Below, piece after piece: positions 35,495 to 43,789 of a DNA stretch of 64,000 nucleotides (the first letter of the stretch is position 1; every line of letters starts with the position of its first letter). This DNA comes from Membranihabitans maritimus (lineage in GTDB: Bacteria > Bacteroidota > Bacteroidia > Chitinophagales > Saprospiraceae). Location: contig NZ_JAJSLW010000010.1 in the NCBI RefSeq assembly GCF_021729145.1, positions 124,001 to 188,000 on the forward strand. The letters are read 5' to 3'. A program made the translations under genes and the position numbers. The notes below the pieces were generated by a model, which was given only the letters and a program-made list of their open reading frames with translations, was not told the DNA's origin and did not search any database.

Positions 35495-36727
35495 TTACTT
35501 TCCGAATTTTTCTGATAATAAATTCCAAAGTTCCGGGTGGCCATTATCGAATCCCAGTGCCCAAATTCCTACTCCGCCCAGTTTTTTTCTTTTTATCCAG
35601 TCGTATTTGATGGATAATGATGAGGAATCATCAAACCACAATTGTGTGAAATGGTTCCCGTTATCAGGCATATTTCTATAACCCGAAGATACTATACTGT
35701 CAAACAATCCTCTCCCTAGTGACAGGTCAGAATATTTTTCCTGTATGGTACTGTAGGATAAATGATCGTTGAATTTTTCAGCTTTTGAAGCAAATGTGGT
35801 GTCCGTTACTGTCCATTCCGCCCCGTAATAGGGAAGGCCTACAATTAGTTTTGACGGCTTGATTCCTTTTTCAATATAATTGCCGACAGAAGATTCCAGG
35901 CAATTCTCACCAAAGTTATGGCTTTTCCTTAAAGGAGCGACCGGGCCGGCATTTGTGCTGAATCCTCCGTAATAATCATATCCCATCAATGTGTAGAAAT
36001 CAATATATGGGTCAATAGCTGTGATCTCAAAAATGTGGTTGTAATCCACGGCATAAAGACAAATAGATACCATATATTCGGGATCTGCTTGTTTGATTCT
36101 TTGGGAGATCTTTCTTACAAAGGCAGAAAATTGTGTTTTATTATCGGTGGGTATAGATTCAAAATCTATATTGATTCCATTCGCACCACGCAAGGACAAA
36201 AGGTGAATAACACTGTCAATCAAAGTGCTCTGGGCATTGGGGTTGTTTAAAAACCGTTCGTTGTTTTCTTTTCCGAAATTGGCTACGGTAAGAAAGGTAT
36301 TGCAGTTATATGCTTTGGCACTATCGATTAAGGCGGTTGTTTTCCATTGATGTATATTTTTATAGGATCCGTTTTCAGGATCTACGATATATGCGAAATA
36401 GGCGACCCCCCACAATAGGGAAAAATTATAATCCCTATATGTTGAACCGCGGGAGTACAGATGCCACCCAAAGGTCCGGTAGTTAGGATCTCTTTCGTAT
36501 TCTCCCCGGTGTCCGGATGTATGAATTGTGTTGTTTATACGGTCCCAGTGTTTTTCAGAGGAAGCGTTGAGTTTACCGTATTTCAATTCGTGAAGGTAAT
36601 GTGCGCTGAGAGTATCATTAGGGGAGAAGGGGGCATCCCGCTTTTTGAATGAATCTCTATTTTCCCCGGATTGGATACAACCGAATGATATAATTGCCAA
36701 AAGAAGAAAGATTAATATGTTTTTCAT
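35495..36727 (-). CDS. Glycoside hydrolase family 18-like lipoprotein
   Basis: The protein has 410 residues. The signal peptide ends in an IISFGC lipobox (Cys17). The GH18 barrel includes WGVAYFAYIVDPENGSY, NTFLTVANFG and the catalytic strand GANGINIDFE, with acid Glu190 and Asp188 present. The two earlier aspartates of the classic DGxDxDxE motif are asparagine (Asn183, Asn186), as in some YaaH/spore-cortex-type members. Other blocks fit the family: VSICLYAVDYNHIFEITAIDPYIDFYTLMGYDYYGGF, LIVGLPYYGAEW and GGVGIWALGFDNG. It probably binds or cleaves N-acetylglucosamine-containing glycan at the cell envelope, possibly peptidoglycan or chitin. Confidence 0.88.
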   Translation of the reverse strand: MKNILIFLLLAIISFGCIQSGENRDSFKKRDAPFSPNDTLSAHYLHELKYGKLNASSEKHWDRINNTIHTSGHRGEYERDPNYRTFGWHLYSRGSTYRDYNFSLLWGVAYFAYIVDPENGSYKNIHQWKTTALIDSAKAYNCNTFLTVANFGKENNERFLNNPNAQSTLIDSVIHLLSLRGANGINIDFESIPTDNKTQFSAFVRKISQRIKQADPEYMVSICLYAVDYNHIFEITAIDPYIDFYTLMGYDYYGGFSTNAGPVAPLRKSHNFGENCLESSVGNYIEKGIKPSKLIVGLPYYGAEWTVTDTTFASKAEKFNDHLSYSTIQEKYSDLSLGRGLFDSIVSSGYRNMPDNGNHFTQLWFDDSSSLSIKYDWIKRKKLGGVGIWALGFDNGHPELWNLLSEKFGK

Positions 36728-36910
36728 GGTCTTTAAATATACAATAATTTAATACCCGAAAGAATGCGTGTTGGGAGCCTTGGGTAATTCCATTTTGATC
36801 GAAGGACTAGGTAAAGAAATGGTATAAGGGAAATAGAGGTTAATCTCTGATTTTATTTAGGGCTTGGAATTATTGAAACATTCAATACATCAGGTCCTTT
36901 AAGAGTGAAA

Positions 36911-36963
36911 GGATACTTACAGAAGACTCTGTAAGTATCCTGATACAATCGGTAGTAACTACC
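36911..36963. promoter_or_regulatory. Two adjacent inverted repeats in the GH18/ileS divergent region
   Basis: GGATACTTACAG (36911-36922) is the exact reverse complement of CTGTAAGTATCC (36929-36940) with a six-base loop. Ten bases later GGTAGTAACTACC forms a second perfect hairpin (36951-36963). Neither is followed by a T-run on either strand. Position argues for an operator or an RNA leader, not a terminator of a flanking gene, because both genes point away. Confidence 0.55.
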
Positions 36964-37040
36964 ACTAAATACTCAATACGTAGAGGATTGGATCGTTATT
37001 GAGTCCAAGGTTAATAATAAACCAACTTTTTGAAAAGGTT

Positions 37041-37072
37041 TTTACTGGTTACACATACTCTTAGTATCTTTG
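37041..37072 (+). promoter_or_regulatory. Putative Bacteroidota-type ileS promoter
   Basis: TATCTTTG at 37065-37072 matches the TAnnTTTG -7 consensus of Bacteroidota vegetative promoters. A weak TTTA at 37041-37044 sits 20 bases upstream at the -33 position. It lies 36 bases before the ileS start codon. Confidence 0.45.
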
Positions 37073-37107
37073 TGGTTCTTTTAAATGGTAATAGATAGAT
37101 ATTCAAT

Positions 37108-40100
37108 ATGTATAAGGAATATGATGGTTTAAATTTACCGGATATCGATCGGGAGATCCGGGCATTTTGGGAAAAAGAAGGAATATTCGAAAAAAGTATC
37201 GAGGAAAGAGATGCGGACCGTCCATTCGTATTTTATGAAGGACCTCCGTCTGCGAATGGTAAACCCGGTATCCACCATGTAATGGCACGAACGGTAAAAG
37301 ACCTGATTTGCCGGTACCATTCTATGAAAGGAGAGCGCGTAGAAAGGAAAGGGGGGTGGGATACCCATGGATTGCCAGTGGAATTGAGTGTAGAGAAGGA
37401 GCTTGGGATTACCAAAGATGATATTGGTGTAAAAATAAGTATAGAAGAATACAATCGTAAGTGCCGCGAAACAGTAATGCGGTATAAGGATATGTGGGAT
37501 GACCTGACCCGGAAAATGGGGTATTGGGTAGATCTGGAGGATCCGTATATCACTTTCAAAAATGAATATATTGAATCGGTCTGGCAATTGCTTCAAAAAT
37601 TATATGACCAGGATTTAATTTATAAAGGATATACCATACAGCCATATAGCCCGGCTGCAGGCACAGGGCTATCATCGCATGAGCTCAATATGCCAGGGTG
37701 TTATAAAGATGTGTCGGATACTACGGCAGTGGCCCAATTCAAAATGGTCAGGGATGACCATTCTGCTGATTTATTAGAAGGTTTGGAAGACGATGAGGAA
37801 GCCTTTATGCTGGCCTGGACGACGACTCCCTGGACTTTGCCTTCCAATACTGCATTGGCGGTAGGCCCCAGAATTGATTATGTGAGGGTCAAAACCTTTA
37901 ATCCGTATACAGGCGACGCCATAAATATATTCCTTGCAGAGAAATTGATGCCCAAGTGGTTGAATGAAAAAGGAAAAGACGAAGACTTTAGTGCCTATAC
38001 AAAGGGTGATAAAATGATCCCCTGGAAGGTTGAAAAACAGTTCAAAGGAGTCGACTTTGAAAAGGTGAAATACGAACAATTATTGCCCTATGTGCAGCCG
38101 GAGGATGGGTTGGCCTTTATGGTGTTAGTTGATGATTTTGTAACAGTAGAAGATGGTACGGGAATAGTGCATTTGGCTCCTTCTTTCGGTGCGGATGACC
38201 GTCGGGTAGCGCAGAAATACGGAATTGGTTCTTTGACCCTGGTGGACAAGCAGGGTAAGTTTGTTGAAGGAATGGGAGAATTTGCCGGAAGGTATGTCAA
38301 AGACTACCAGAATGAAGGCGAGAATTATATCCCGGTAGACGTAGATATTGCCGTAAAACTGAAAAAAGAAAATCGCGCTTTTAATATTCAGAAATATGTT
38401 CACAGTTATCCACACTGCTGGAGAACTGATAAGCCTATTTTGTACTATCCATTGGATTCGTGGTTTATCCGATCGACCGGACGCAAAGACAGGATGGTCG
38501 AGCTCAATAAAACCATTAATTGGAAACCAAAGCATACGGGTGAAGGGCGTTTTGGGAATTGGTTGGAAAACCTCCAGGACTGGAATTTGTCGCGGTCTCG
38601 CTTTTGGGGAATACCTTTACCCATCTGGAGAGATGCAGAAGCGGAGGAAGAAAAGTGTATTGGAAGTATTGATCAACTTAGAGAAGAGATTGAAAAAGCC
38701 AATGCTGCACTTGGATTAAATCAGACAGTGCCTGATGATCTTCACAGGCCGTACATTGACAATGTCGTTCTGGTTTCTGATTCAGGGAAAGAGCTGAAGA
38801 GAGAAACAGACTTAATTGATGTGTGGTTTGATAGTGGTTCTATGCCCTATGCCCAGTGGCATTACCCCTTTGAGAATCAAGAGAAGTTTCAGGATAACTT
38901 CCCTGCAGATTTTATTTCTGAGGGAGTAGACCAGACACGGGGATGGTTTTTTACCCTACACGCTATTGCGTCTATGGTCTATGATAGTGTTGCTTTTAAA
39001 AATGTATTGTCTACAGGATTGGTACTGGACAAGCAGGGACAAAAAATGTCCAAGCGTTTAGGTAATGCCATTGATCCGTTTGAAACACTAAAGGATAAAG
39101 GAGCGGATGCTACCCGGTGGTATATGATGTCTAATGCCCAACCCTGGGATAATTTGAAATTTGACCTGGCAGGAGTGGATGAGATCAGTCGGAAGTTTTT
39201 TGGGACCCTTTACAATACGTATTCATTCTTCGCACTTTACGCTAATATCGATCATTTTGAATACAAAGAAGCAGAAATTGATCGGGATAATCGCCCCGAA
39301 ATTGACCGCTGGATATTGTCTTCCCTGAATACTCTGGTCAAAGAAGTGGATGAGTTCTATGCGGATTTCGAACCTACCAATGCTGCCCGTAAAATTATGT
39401 ATTTTGTCGATGACCAACTGTCAAACTGGTACGTTCGCCTGTGCAGAAGGCGTTTCTGGAAAGGAGATTATACCGAAGATAAAATAGCAGCCTACCAGAC
39501 GCTATATACTTGTCTGGAGACTGTATCAAAATTAATGGCACCCATAGCTCCATTCTTTTCCGACTGGTTGTTTAAAAACCTCAATGATGTAAGTGGTAAA
39601 GAAGAAATAGCCTCTATACATTTGTCTGAAATACCGGAAGTTCAGACAGAATGGGTGGATGAAAAGCTGGAAGAGAGAATGGACTATGCTAAGCGTATTA
39701 GTAGTCTTGTTCTCTCCTTGCGGAAAAAAGAACAGATAAGGGTGCGTCAACCGCTAAATAAAATAATGTTGCCGGTATTGGACCCCGGTTTTGAAAAACA
39801 GATCCGAGACGTAGAAGATCTTATTTTGGCTGAGGTAAACGTAAAAAGCATAGATTATGTTTCGGATACGGAGGGGATAATAAAGAAAAATATTAAACCC
39901 AATTTCAAAACACTGGGAAGACGTCTGGGGAAAGATATGAAAGCTGCAGCCCAGGTCATTGGAAGCTTTACCTCACAGGATATTGCAGCTATAGAAAAAT
40001 CCGGTGGCTATGCACTTGAATTAGATGGCGCATCCTATGAGTTGTCACTGGAGGATTTTGTAATTTCATCAGAAGATATCGAAGGCTGGTTAGTAGCGAA

Positions 40101-40404
40101 AGATGCTGAAATTACAGTGGCGCTGGATATCCAGATGGATGAAGATTTGCGGGCAGAAGGAATTGCCCGGGAACTGGTAAACCGAATCCAAAATCTGAGA
40201 AAACAGGAAGACTTTAATGTAACTGACCGGATCGAAGTAAAGATAAGTCCGGACGATATGGTCGTTCCTGCAGTCGAAAAATTCGGGCAGTATATCAAGA
40301 ACGAAGTGCTGGCTGATGTATTGACACTAGAGGACAAACAAGAAGGTAATGAAGTGGAATTAATCGATGGGACTTCGGTACGAATATGGCTTCATAAGAA
40401 TTAA
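37108..40404 (+). CDS. ileS: Isoleucyl-tRNA synthetase, type 2, with GxHH signature
   Basis: This 1098-residue class I aminoacyl-tRNA synthetase charges tRNA-Ile. The N-terminus (FYEGPPSANGKPGIHHVMARTVKD) aligns with the HIGH region, but residues 54-57 read GIHH where HxGH is usual. The editing (CP1) domain follows, with WTTTPWTLPSNTALAVGP and DDFVTVEDGTGIVHLAPSFGADD. The second catalytic signature is KMSKR at 646-650. The C-terminus lacks the cysteine zinc site of type 1 enzymes and resembles the eukaryote-like type 2 group, whose members are known to be mupirocin tolerant. RecO starts five bases after the stop. It is an essential gene and the only tRNA synthetase in the window. Confidence 0.96.
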   Translation: MYKEYDGLNLPDIDREIRAFWEKEGIFEKSIEERDADRPFVFYEGPPSANGKPGIHHVMARTVKDLICRYHSMKGERVERKGGWDTHGLPVELSVEKELGITKDDIGVKISIEEYNRKCRETVMRYKDMWDDLTRKMGYWVDLEDPYITFKNEYIESVWQLLQKLYDQDLIYKGYTIQPYSPAAGTGLSSHELNMPGCYKDVSDTTAVAQFKMVRDDHSADLLEGLEDDEEAFMLAWTTTPWTLPSNTALAVGPRIDYVRVKTFNPYTGDAINIFLAEKLMPKWLNEKGKDEDFSAYTKGDKMIPWKVEKQFKGVDFEKVKYEQLLPYVQPEDGLAFMVLVDDFVTVEDGTGIVHLAPSFGADDRRVAQKYGIGSLTLVDKQGKFVEGMGEFAGRYVKDYQNEGENYIPVDVDIAVKLKKENRAFNIQKYVHSYPHCWRTDKPILYYPLDSWFIRSTGRKDRMVELNKTINWKPKHTGEGRFGNWLENLQDWNLSRSRFWGIPLPIWRDAEAEEEKCIGSIDQLREEIEKANAALGLNQTVPDDLHRPYIDNVVLVSDSGKELKRETDLIDVWFDSGSMPYAQWHYPFENQEKFQDNFPADFISEGVDQTRGWFFTLHAIASMVYDSVAFKNVLSTGLVLDKQGQKMSKRLGNAIDPFETLKDKGADATRWYMMSNAQPWDNLKFDLAGVDEISRKFFGTLYNTYSFFALYANIDHFEYKEAEIDRDNRPEIDRWILSSLNTLVKEVDEFYADFEPTNAARKIMYFVDDQLSNWYVRLCRRRFWKGDYTEDKIAAYQTLYTCLETVSKLMAPIAPFFSDWLFKNLNDVSGKEEIASIHLSEIPEVQTEWVDEKLEERMDYAKRISSLVLSLRKKEQIRVRQPLNKIMLPVLDPGFEKQIRDVEDLILAEVNVKSIDYVSDTEGIIKKNIKPNFKTLGRRLGKDMKAAAQVIGSFTSQDIAAIEKSGGYALELDGASYELSLEDFVISSEDIEGWLVAKDAEITVALDIQMDEDLRAEGIARELVNRIQNLRKQEDFNVTDRIEVKISPDDMVVPAVEKFGQYIKNEVLADVLTLEDKQEGNEVELIDGTSVRIWLHKN

Positions 40405-40409
40405 TCTAC

Positions 40410-41138
40410 GTGCCTAGAATATCGAAATCGGAAGGAATCGTAATCCGGAGAATCAATTACCGGGAAAGCAGTATGATCGTCGATATTCTGACCAGGGACC
40501 ATGGGTTAGTAGGATTTATCATTTCGGGTGTTCGAAAGAAATCCGCAAAGACTTCCCCGGGTATATTTACACCAGGTTATATACTTGACCTTGTATATTA
40601 TGAAAATGACCCTAATAAATTGTGGCGGATAAAAGAAGCTGGCCTGGCGATTCACCTGAAGAATACTCCCTATGATATTTTGCGCGGAAACACAGCATTG
40701 TGCATATGTGAATTATTGAAAAAAGTATTGCATAGCTACGATCCCAGCGAAGAACTTTTTTTGTTTACGGAAAGGTATATCCTAATTCTGGACGAGATTG
40801 AAAAACCGGGCAATGTGTTTCTTCACTTTCTGGTGGGGTTATCTGTATATCTGGGTTTTGGCCCGGAGGAAAGGAGCCTGGCTGGCATAGATTCATATTT
40901 TGACCTTAAGTCCGGTAATTTTACAAAAACGGATCCCGCTCATCCATTGACTATGGAAGGTAGAATGTGCGAATTACTGGGAGCACTTTTAGGGTGTGAA
41001 AAAGAATATATGGAATCTATTAAAATGACTCGTGCTGAAAGGCATCAATTGACGGGGCATTTAATAGATTTTATCCGGTATCACACACATGCTTTCGAGA
41101 ATTTGCGGTCGTATGATGTGTTGAAGACTTTGTGGTAA
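40410..41138 (+). CDS. recO: DNA repair protein RecO
   Basis: The protein has 242 residues and starts with GTG at 40410. The N-terminal OB-fold shows SKSEGIVIRRINYRESSMIVDILTRDHGLVGFIISGVRKKSAKTSP and FTPGYILDLVYYENDPNKLWRIKEA, typical of RecO in Bacteroidota. The helical C-terminal domain includes LRGNTALCICELLKKVLHSYDPSEELF and FLVGLSVYLGFGPE. RecO works with RecR to load RecA on SSB-coated single-stranded DNA. The zinc-finger cysteines of some RecO proteins are not evident. It follows ileS by five bases and is likely cotranscribed. Confidence 0.93.
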   Translation: MPRISKSEGIVIRRINYRESSMIVDILTRDHGLVGFIISGVRKKSAKTSPGIFTPGYILDLVYYENDPNKLWRIKEAGLAIHLKNTPYDILRGNTALCICELLKKVLHSYDPSEELFLFTERYILILDEIEKPGNVFLHFLVGLSVYLGFGPEERSLAGIDSYFDLKSGNFTKTDPAHPLTMEGRMCELLGALLGCEKEYMESIKMTRAERHQLTGHLIDFIRYHTHAFENLRSYDVLKTLW

Positions 41139-41348
41139 TAGGTATTTTGATCCTTTTCTAAGACGAGAAATGACCCCTGGTCTGCGCAGTTAGCACCAAA
41201 TATTATTAATTTAACACTCCTTTTTTTACATTTTCTTAAGTCGTTATTGGACAACACCTTTTCTTAAAATCCAGTTATTCACCTATCCCGGTTTCAAAAC
41301 CCGACAAACTGCAAGTTCACGAATTCAAAACATCAAAATCAAAACATT

Positions 41349-42278
41349 ATGTTGAAGAAATTATTTTTTTTACCCGTGGGTATAATGCTGCTTTTAATGT
41401 CTTGCAGTAAAAATGAAGAGGAAAATATTGGTCCATTGGATCCCGATACGGCTCCCGAAGCTGAAATTGATCGATTTTCTGATGAGGCCGGAGTTTTATT
41501 TACCCGAACTGCCAATACTGATCTGCCCGATGCCAATCAACCGATTAATTTTGACGAAAAACCATTTATTACCAAAGCCATGGGCCCTAATGGGGATAAG
41601 GTGTCGTATTATAACTTTGATGTCAAAACCGTAGAACCGGCTCCTATTTATTTCCTTTTCAAAGAAGGTGAGTCTACGGCAGTTGAAGGGCAACTATCTA
41701 TTGTCAATTTAAAACCCGGGGATATAGGGTATAATGATTTTCGGCAAGTGTATAAAGTCACAGTTCCTACCGATTACGAAGCTAATACGATCGCAAGTTT
41801 GTCGGAAATAGAGTCTAATAACTATGAAGTACAAGCCACGGATCAATTAATCAATATGCCGATTGTACCGAATAACAGTACAGCCGGCCTTCGGTGGAAT
41901 GACGGAGAAAGTAGTGAGTTGAAGAGGGCCTGGTATCGTAGCCAGGTAGTGTATTTCTTTCAATTCGACGAAAGAGCCATCAATTTTACTTCACGGGATG
42001 AAATCCCATTATCTCCACTCTATGTATCGTATAAAACTAATCCAGGAGAAGAAGGAGGCGGTAATGGTTCCGGATTTATGACTGAGCAGGGAAATGACCA
42101 AACCCATAATATTCTGGCAGCGCTGCCCATGGATTCCAATTATTCACCGTTATGGAGTGTTACTATTTACGATAATAATGAATTTGAGTCTGTTACAGAT
42201 TACAATTCAGCGCAAACAGCTAATATAATTGAAGCCGGAAATGGACCGATAAATGCACCAGTTGTACAATCCGAGTAA
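41349..42278 (+). CDS. Lipoprotein of unknown function with two related motifs
   Basis: This 309-residue lipoprotein has a signal peptide ending LLLMSC, followed by an acidic linker (EEENIGPLDPDTAPEAE). I cannot name the family. Two halves carry similar segments: PIYFLFKEGES with LSIVNLKPGDIGYNDFRQVYKVTVP at about 98-135, and LAALPMDSNYSPLWSVTIYDNNEFESVTDYNSAQTAN near 258-293. This suggests a duplicated beta-sandwich or repeated binding unit. No enzyme motif was found. It stands alone and ends with a clear terminator. Confidence 0.75.
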   Translation: MLKKLFFLPVGIMLLLMSCSKNEEENIGPLDPDTAPEAEIDRFSDEAGVLFTRTANTDLPDANQPINFDEKPFITKAMGPNGDKVSYYNFDVKTVEPAPIYFLFKEGESTAVEGQLSIVNLKPGDIGYNDFRQVYKVTVPTDYEANTIASLSEIESNNYEVQATDQLINMPIVPNNSTAGLRWNDGESSELKRAWYRSQVVYFFQFDERAINFTSRDEIPLSPLYVSYKTNPGEEGGGNGSGFMTEQGNDQTHNILAALPMDSNYSPLWSVTIYDNNEFESVTDYNSAQTANIIEAGNGPINAPVVQSE

Positions 42279-42300
42279 TCAGAATATTAAATTAAAATTC

Positions 42301-42334
42301 AAGCCTATTTGGTCGCTCCCGGATAGGCTTTTTT
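42301..42334 (+). terminator. Intrinsic terminator after the lipoprotein gene
   Basis: AAGCCTAT (42301-42308) is the reverse complement of ATAGGCTT (42323-42330), with a 14-base loop and TTTTATTT after it. It lies 23 bases past the stop at 42278. On the minus strand it could also serve the rhodanese-thioredoxin gene ending at 42432. Confidence 0.8.
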
Positions 42335-42431
42335 ATTTCCCCTAAAATTGTTTGTCTATTATTGCGCTCGAGTAAGTTTATTAAGCCATCCCATCTGGGC
42401 AAATATTTTTGCGTAGAGTTTCGTATTAAAG

Positions 42432-43154
42432 CTACAAACCGTATTCATGCAACTTACCCGATAAAATTGATTCACTTAAATACCCTGTATGGTCCCAAAC
42501 CAATTCTCCGGATTTATACAACTTCAAGACTGGGAGGGCGCGTATTTCCAAACTTTGGCTAATGGTCCTGTTTTCATCTGCATTGAGACGAATTAATTTC
42601 AGCCCTGGTTCTTTATCTTTTTTTATTTTCTCCAAATAAGGTTCCATCTTTTTACAAGGAGCACACCAATCTGCATAAAAGTCAATCAAAACCCATTTAT
42701 TGGAGGAGGTTATATTCCGATATTTCTCTATAGAAATTCCATCTCCGGATTTATTTTCAGACTCTGGAAGATTTTCACTTCGCCAGTTCAACATTCCCCC
42801 TTCGAGTTCATATACTTTGATAAATCCGTCTTTACGCATTTTTTCTGCGGCTGCACCACTTCTCCCCCCACTTAGGCAATAAACGAGGACTGGTCTTGAT
42901 TTATTAATTAGATTAATGTGATCTTCAAAATCGGTATCCTTCCAATTTACATTTATGGCATCTTTTATATGTCCACTTTGAAATTCTTCCGGGGTGCGGA
43001 CATCTATAATAACCGGAGCCGGCAGATCCGAGATCATTTTTGAAAAAGCAACCGGATTTAATACTTCATTCGCTTGTTGGGCAAAGCCCACTATTCCATT
43101 GAAGAAGGCAAATAAAAAAAAGGCATATCGAAAATTCAGAAATAACAAAGTCAA
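42432..43154 (-). CDS. Exported rhodanese-thioredoxin fusion
   Basis: The protein has 240 residues with a signal peptide (AFFLFAFFNGIVGFAQ). The rhodanese domain (about 33-130) has IIDVRTPEEFQSGHIKDAINV and the catalytic loop CLSGGRS, Cys93. The thioredoxin domain (about 140-240) has IDFYADWCAPCKKMEPY, with active cysteines 164 and 167, and ALPVLKLYKSGELV with the cis-proline. It probably handles sulfane sulfur or disulfide exchange in the periplasm. The next gene upstream on the same strand (143-residue lipoprotein) ends 18 bases before its start, so the two may be cotranscribed. Confidence 0.92.
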   Translation of the reverse strand: MTLLFLNFRYAFFLFAFFNGIVGFAQQANEVLNPVAFSKMISDLPAPVIIDVRTPEEFQSGHIKDAINVNWKDTDFEDHINLINKSRPVLVYCLSGGRSGAAAEKMRKDGFIKVYELEGGMLNWRSENLPESENKSGDGISIEKYRNITSSNKWVLIDFYADWCAPCKKMEPYLEKIKKDKEPGLKLIRLNADENRTISQSLEIRALPVLKLYKSGELVWDHTGYLSESILSGKLHEYGL

Positions 43155-43172
43155 TGTTTTTGAAGATTATAT

Positions 43173-43604
43173 TTAATCCAGGTTGAAAATTTCAGTTCTG
43201 AAAATCTCGTGCCGACTGGGCCATTCCACGTCAGCAGCATTTTCGGCGGTTACAAATAATTGTACCGGTCGAAAGGAAGATACGGTTTGCAATGAAGCTT
43301 TAGAAGATGATTTCGTCACTAATTGACCGAGATTTTTGACCCCATTTTGCGAAGTTTTTGCCCAGACTACATATGCGTCCTTAGGAGGATTCAATCTGTC
43401 CGGACTCGCAAGGTATTTAGCTGTTAAATTTATTTCATAATTATTATTGTCATCTTGTTTGATTGTAGCTGAAGCATCTGCGGCAGGCGCGATATCAGAT
43501 ATAGGAAATTCAATTTTTGTTGTAGAACAAGAGGTAATTGAAAATCCAATTAACGCAAGCATTAAAAATTGAAAAGAGTTGAACTTTGAGATTAAATGAT
43601 CCAT
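43173..43604 (-). CDS. Small lipoprotein, hypothetical
   Basis: The protein has 143 residues, with a lipoprotein signal ending GFSITSC. The rest is a single small domain with INLTAKYLASPDRL, DAYVVWAKTSQNGVKNLGQLV and FRPVQLFVTAENAADVEWPS. That pattern faintly recalls the extracytoplasmic anti-sigma-K (RskA-like) fold (YxxWx...GxLxxxF), but the match is too weak to name. It lies 18 bases upstream of the rhodanese-thioredoxin gene on the same strand. Confidence 0.7.
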   Translation of the reverse strand: MDHLISKFNSFQFLMLALIGFSITSCSTTKIEFPISDIAPAADASATIKQDDNNNYEINLTAKYLASPDRLNPPKDAYVVWAKTSQNGVKNLGQLVTKSSSKASLQTVSSFRPVQLFVTAENAADVEWPSRHEIFRTEIFNLD

Positions 43605-43789
43605 TACTTAAATTTTTAACTTCAAACAAATATGTTTTCGTAGTAATTTACGCAAAATTTCCACTAAAGTCACATTTAAATTCTATATATGTGAACAATA
43701 TTACAATATATTTGAATACAACAAGTTAACTGGGCTTATGTTTTTCACCATTTAACCTTGGGTTAAATACGAACTAAGAATTTTGCTAA

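Larger units (their letters stand above)
36728..37107. other. Divergent intergenic region between GH18 and ileS
   Basis: The interval carries the promoters of both genes. Two adjacent palindromes occur at 36911-36940 and 36951-36963, and a likely ileS promoter lies near 37041-37072. No reading frame is convincing. Confidence 0.6.
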
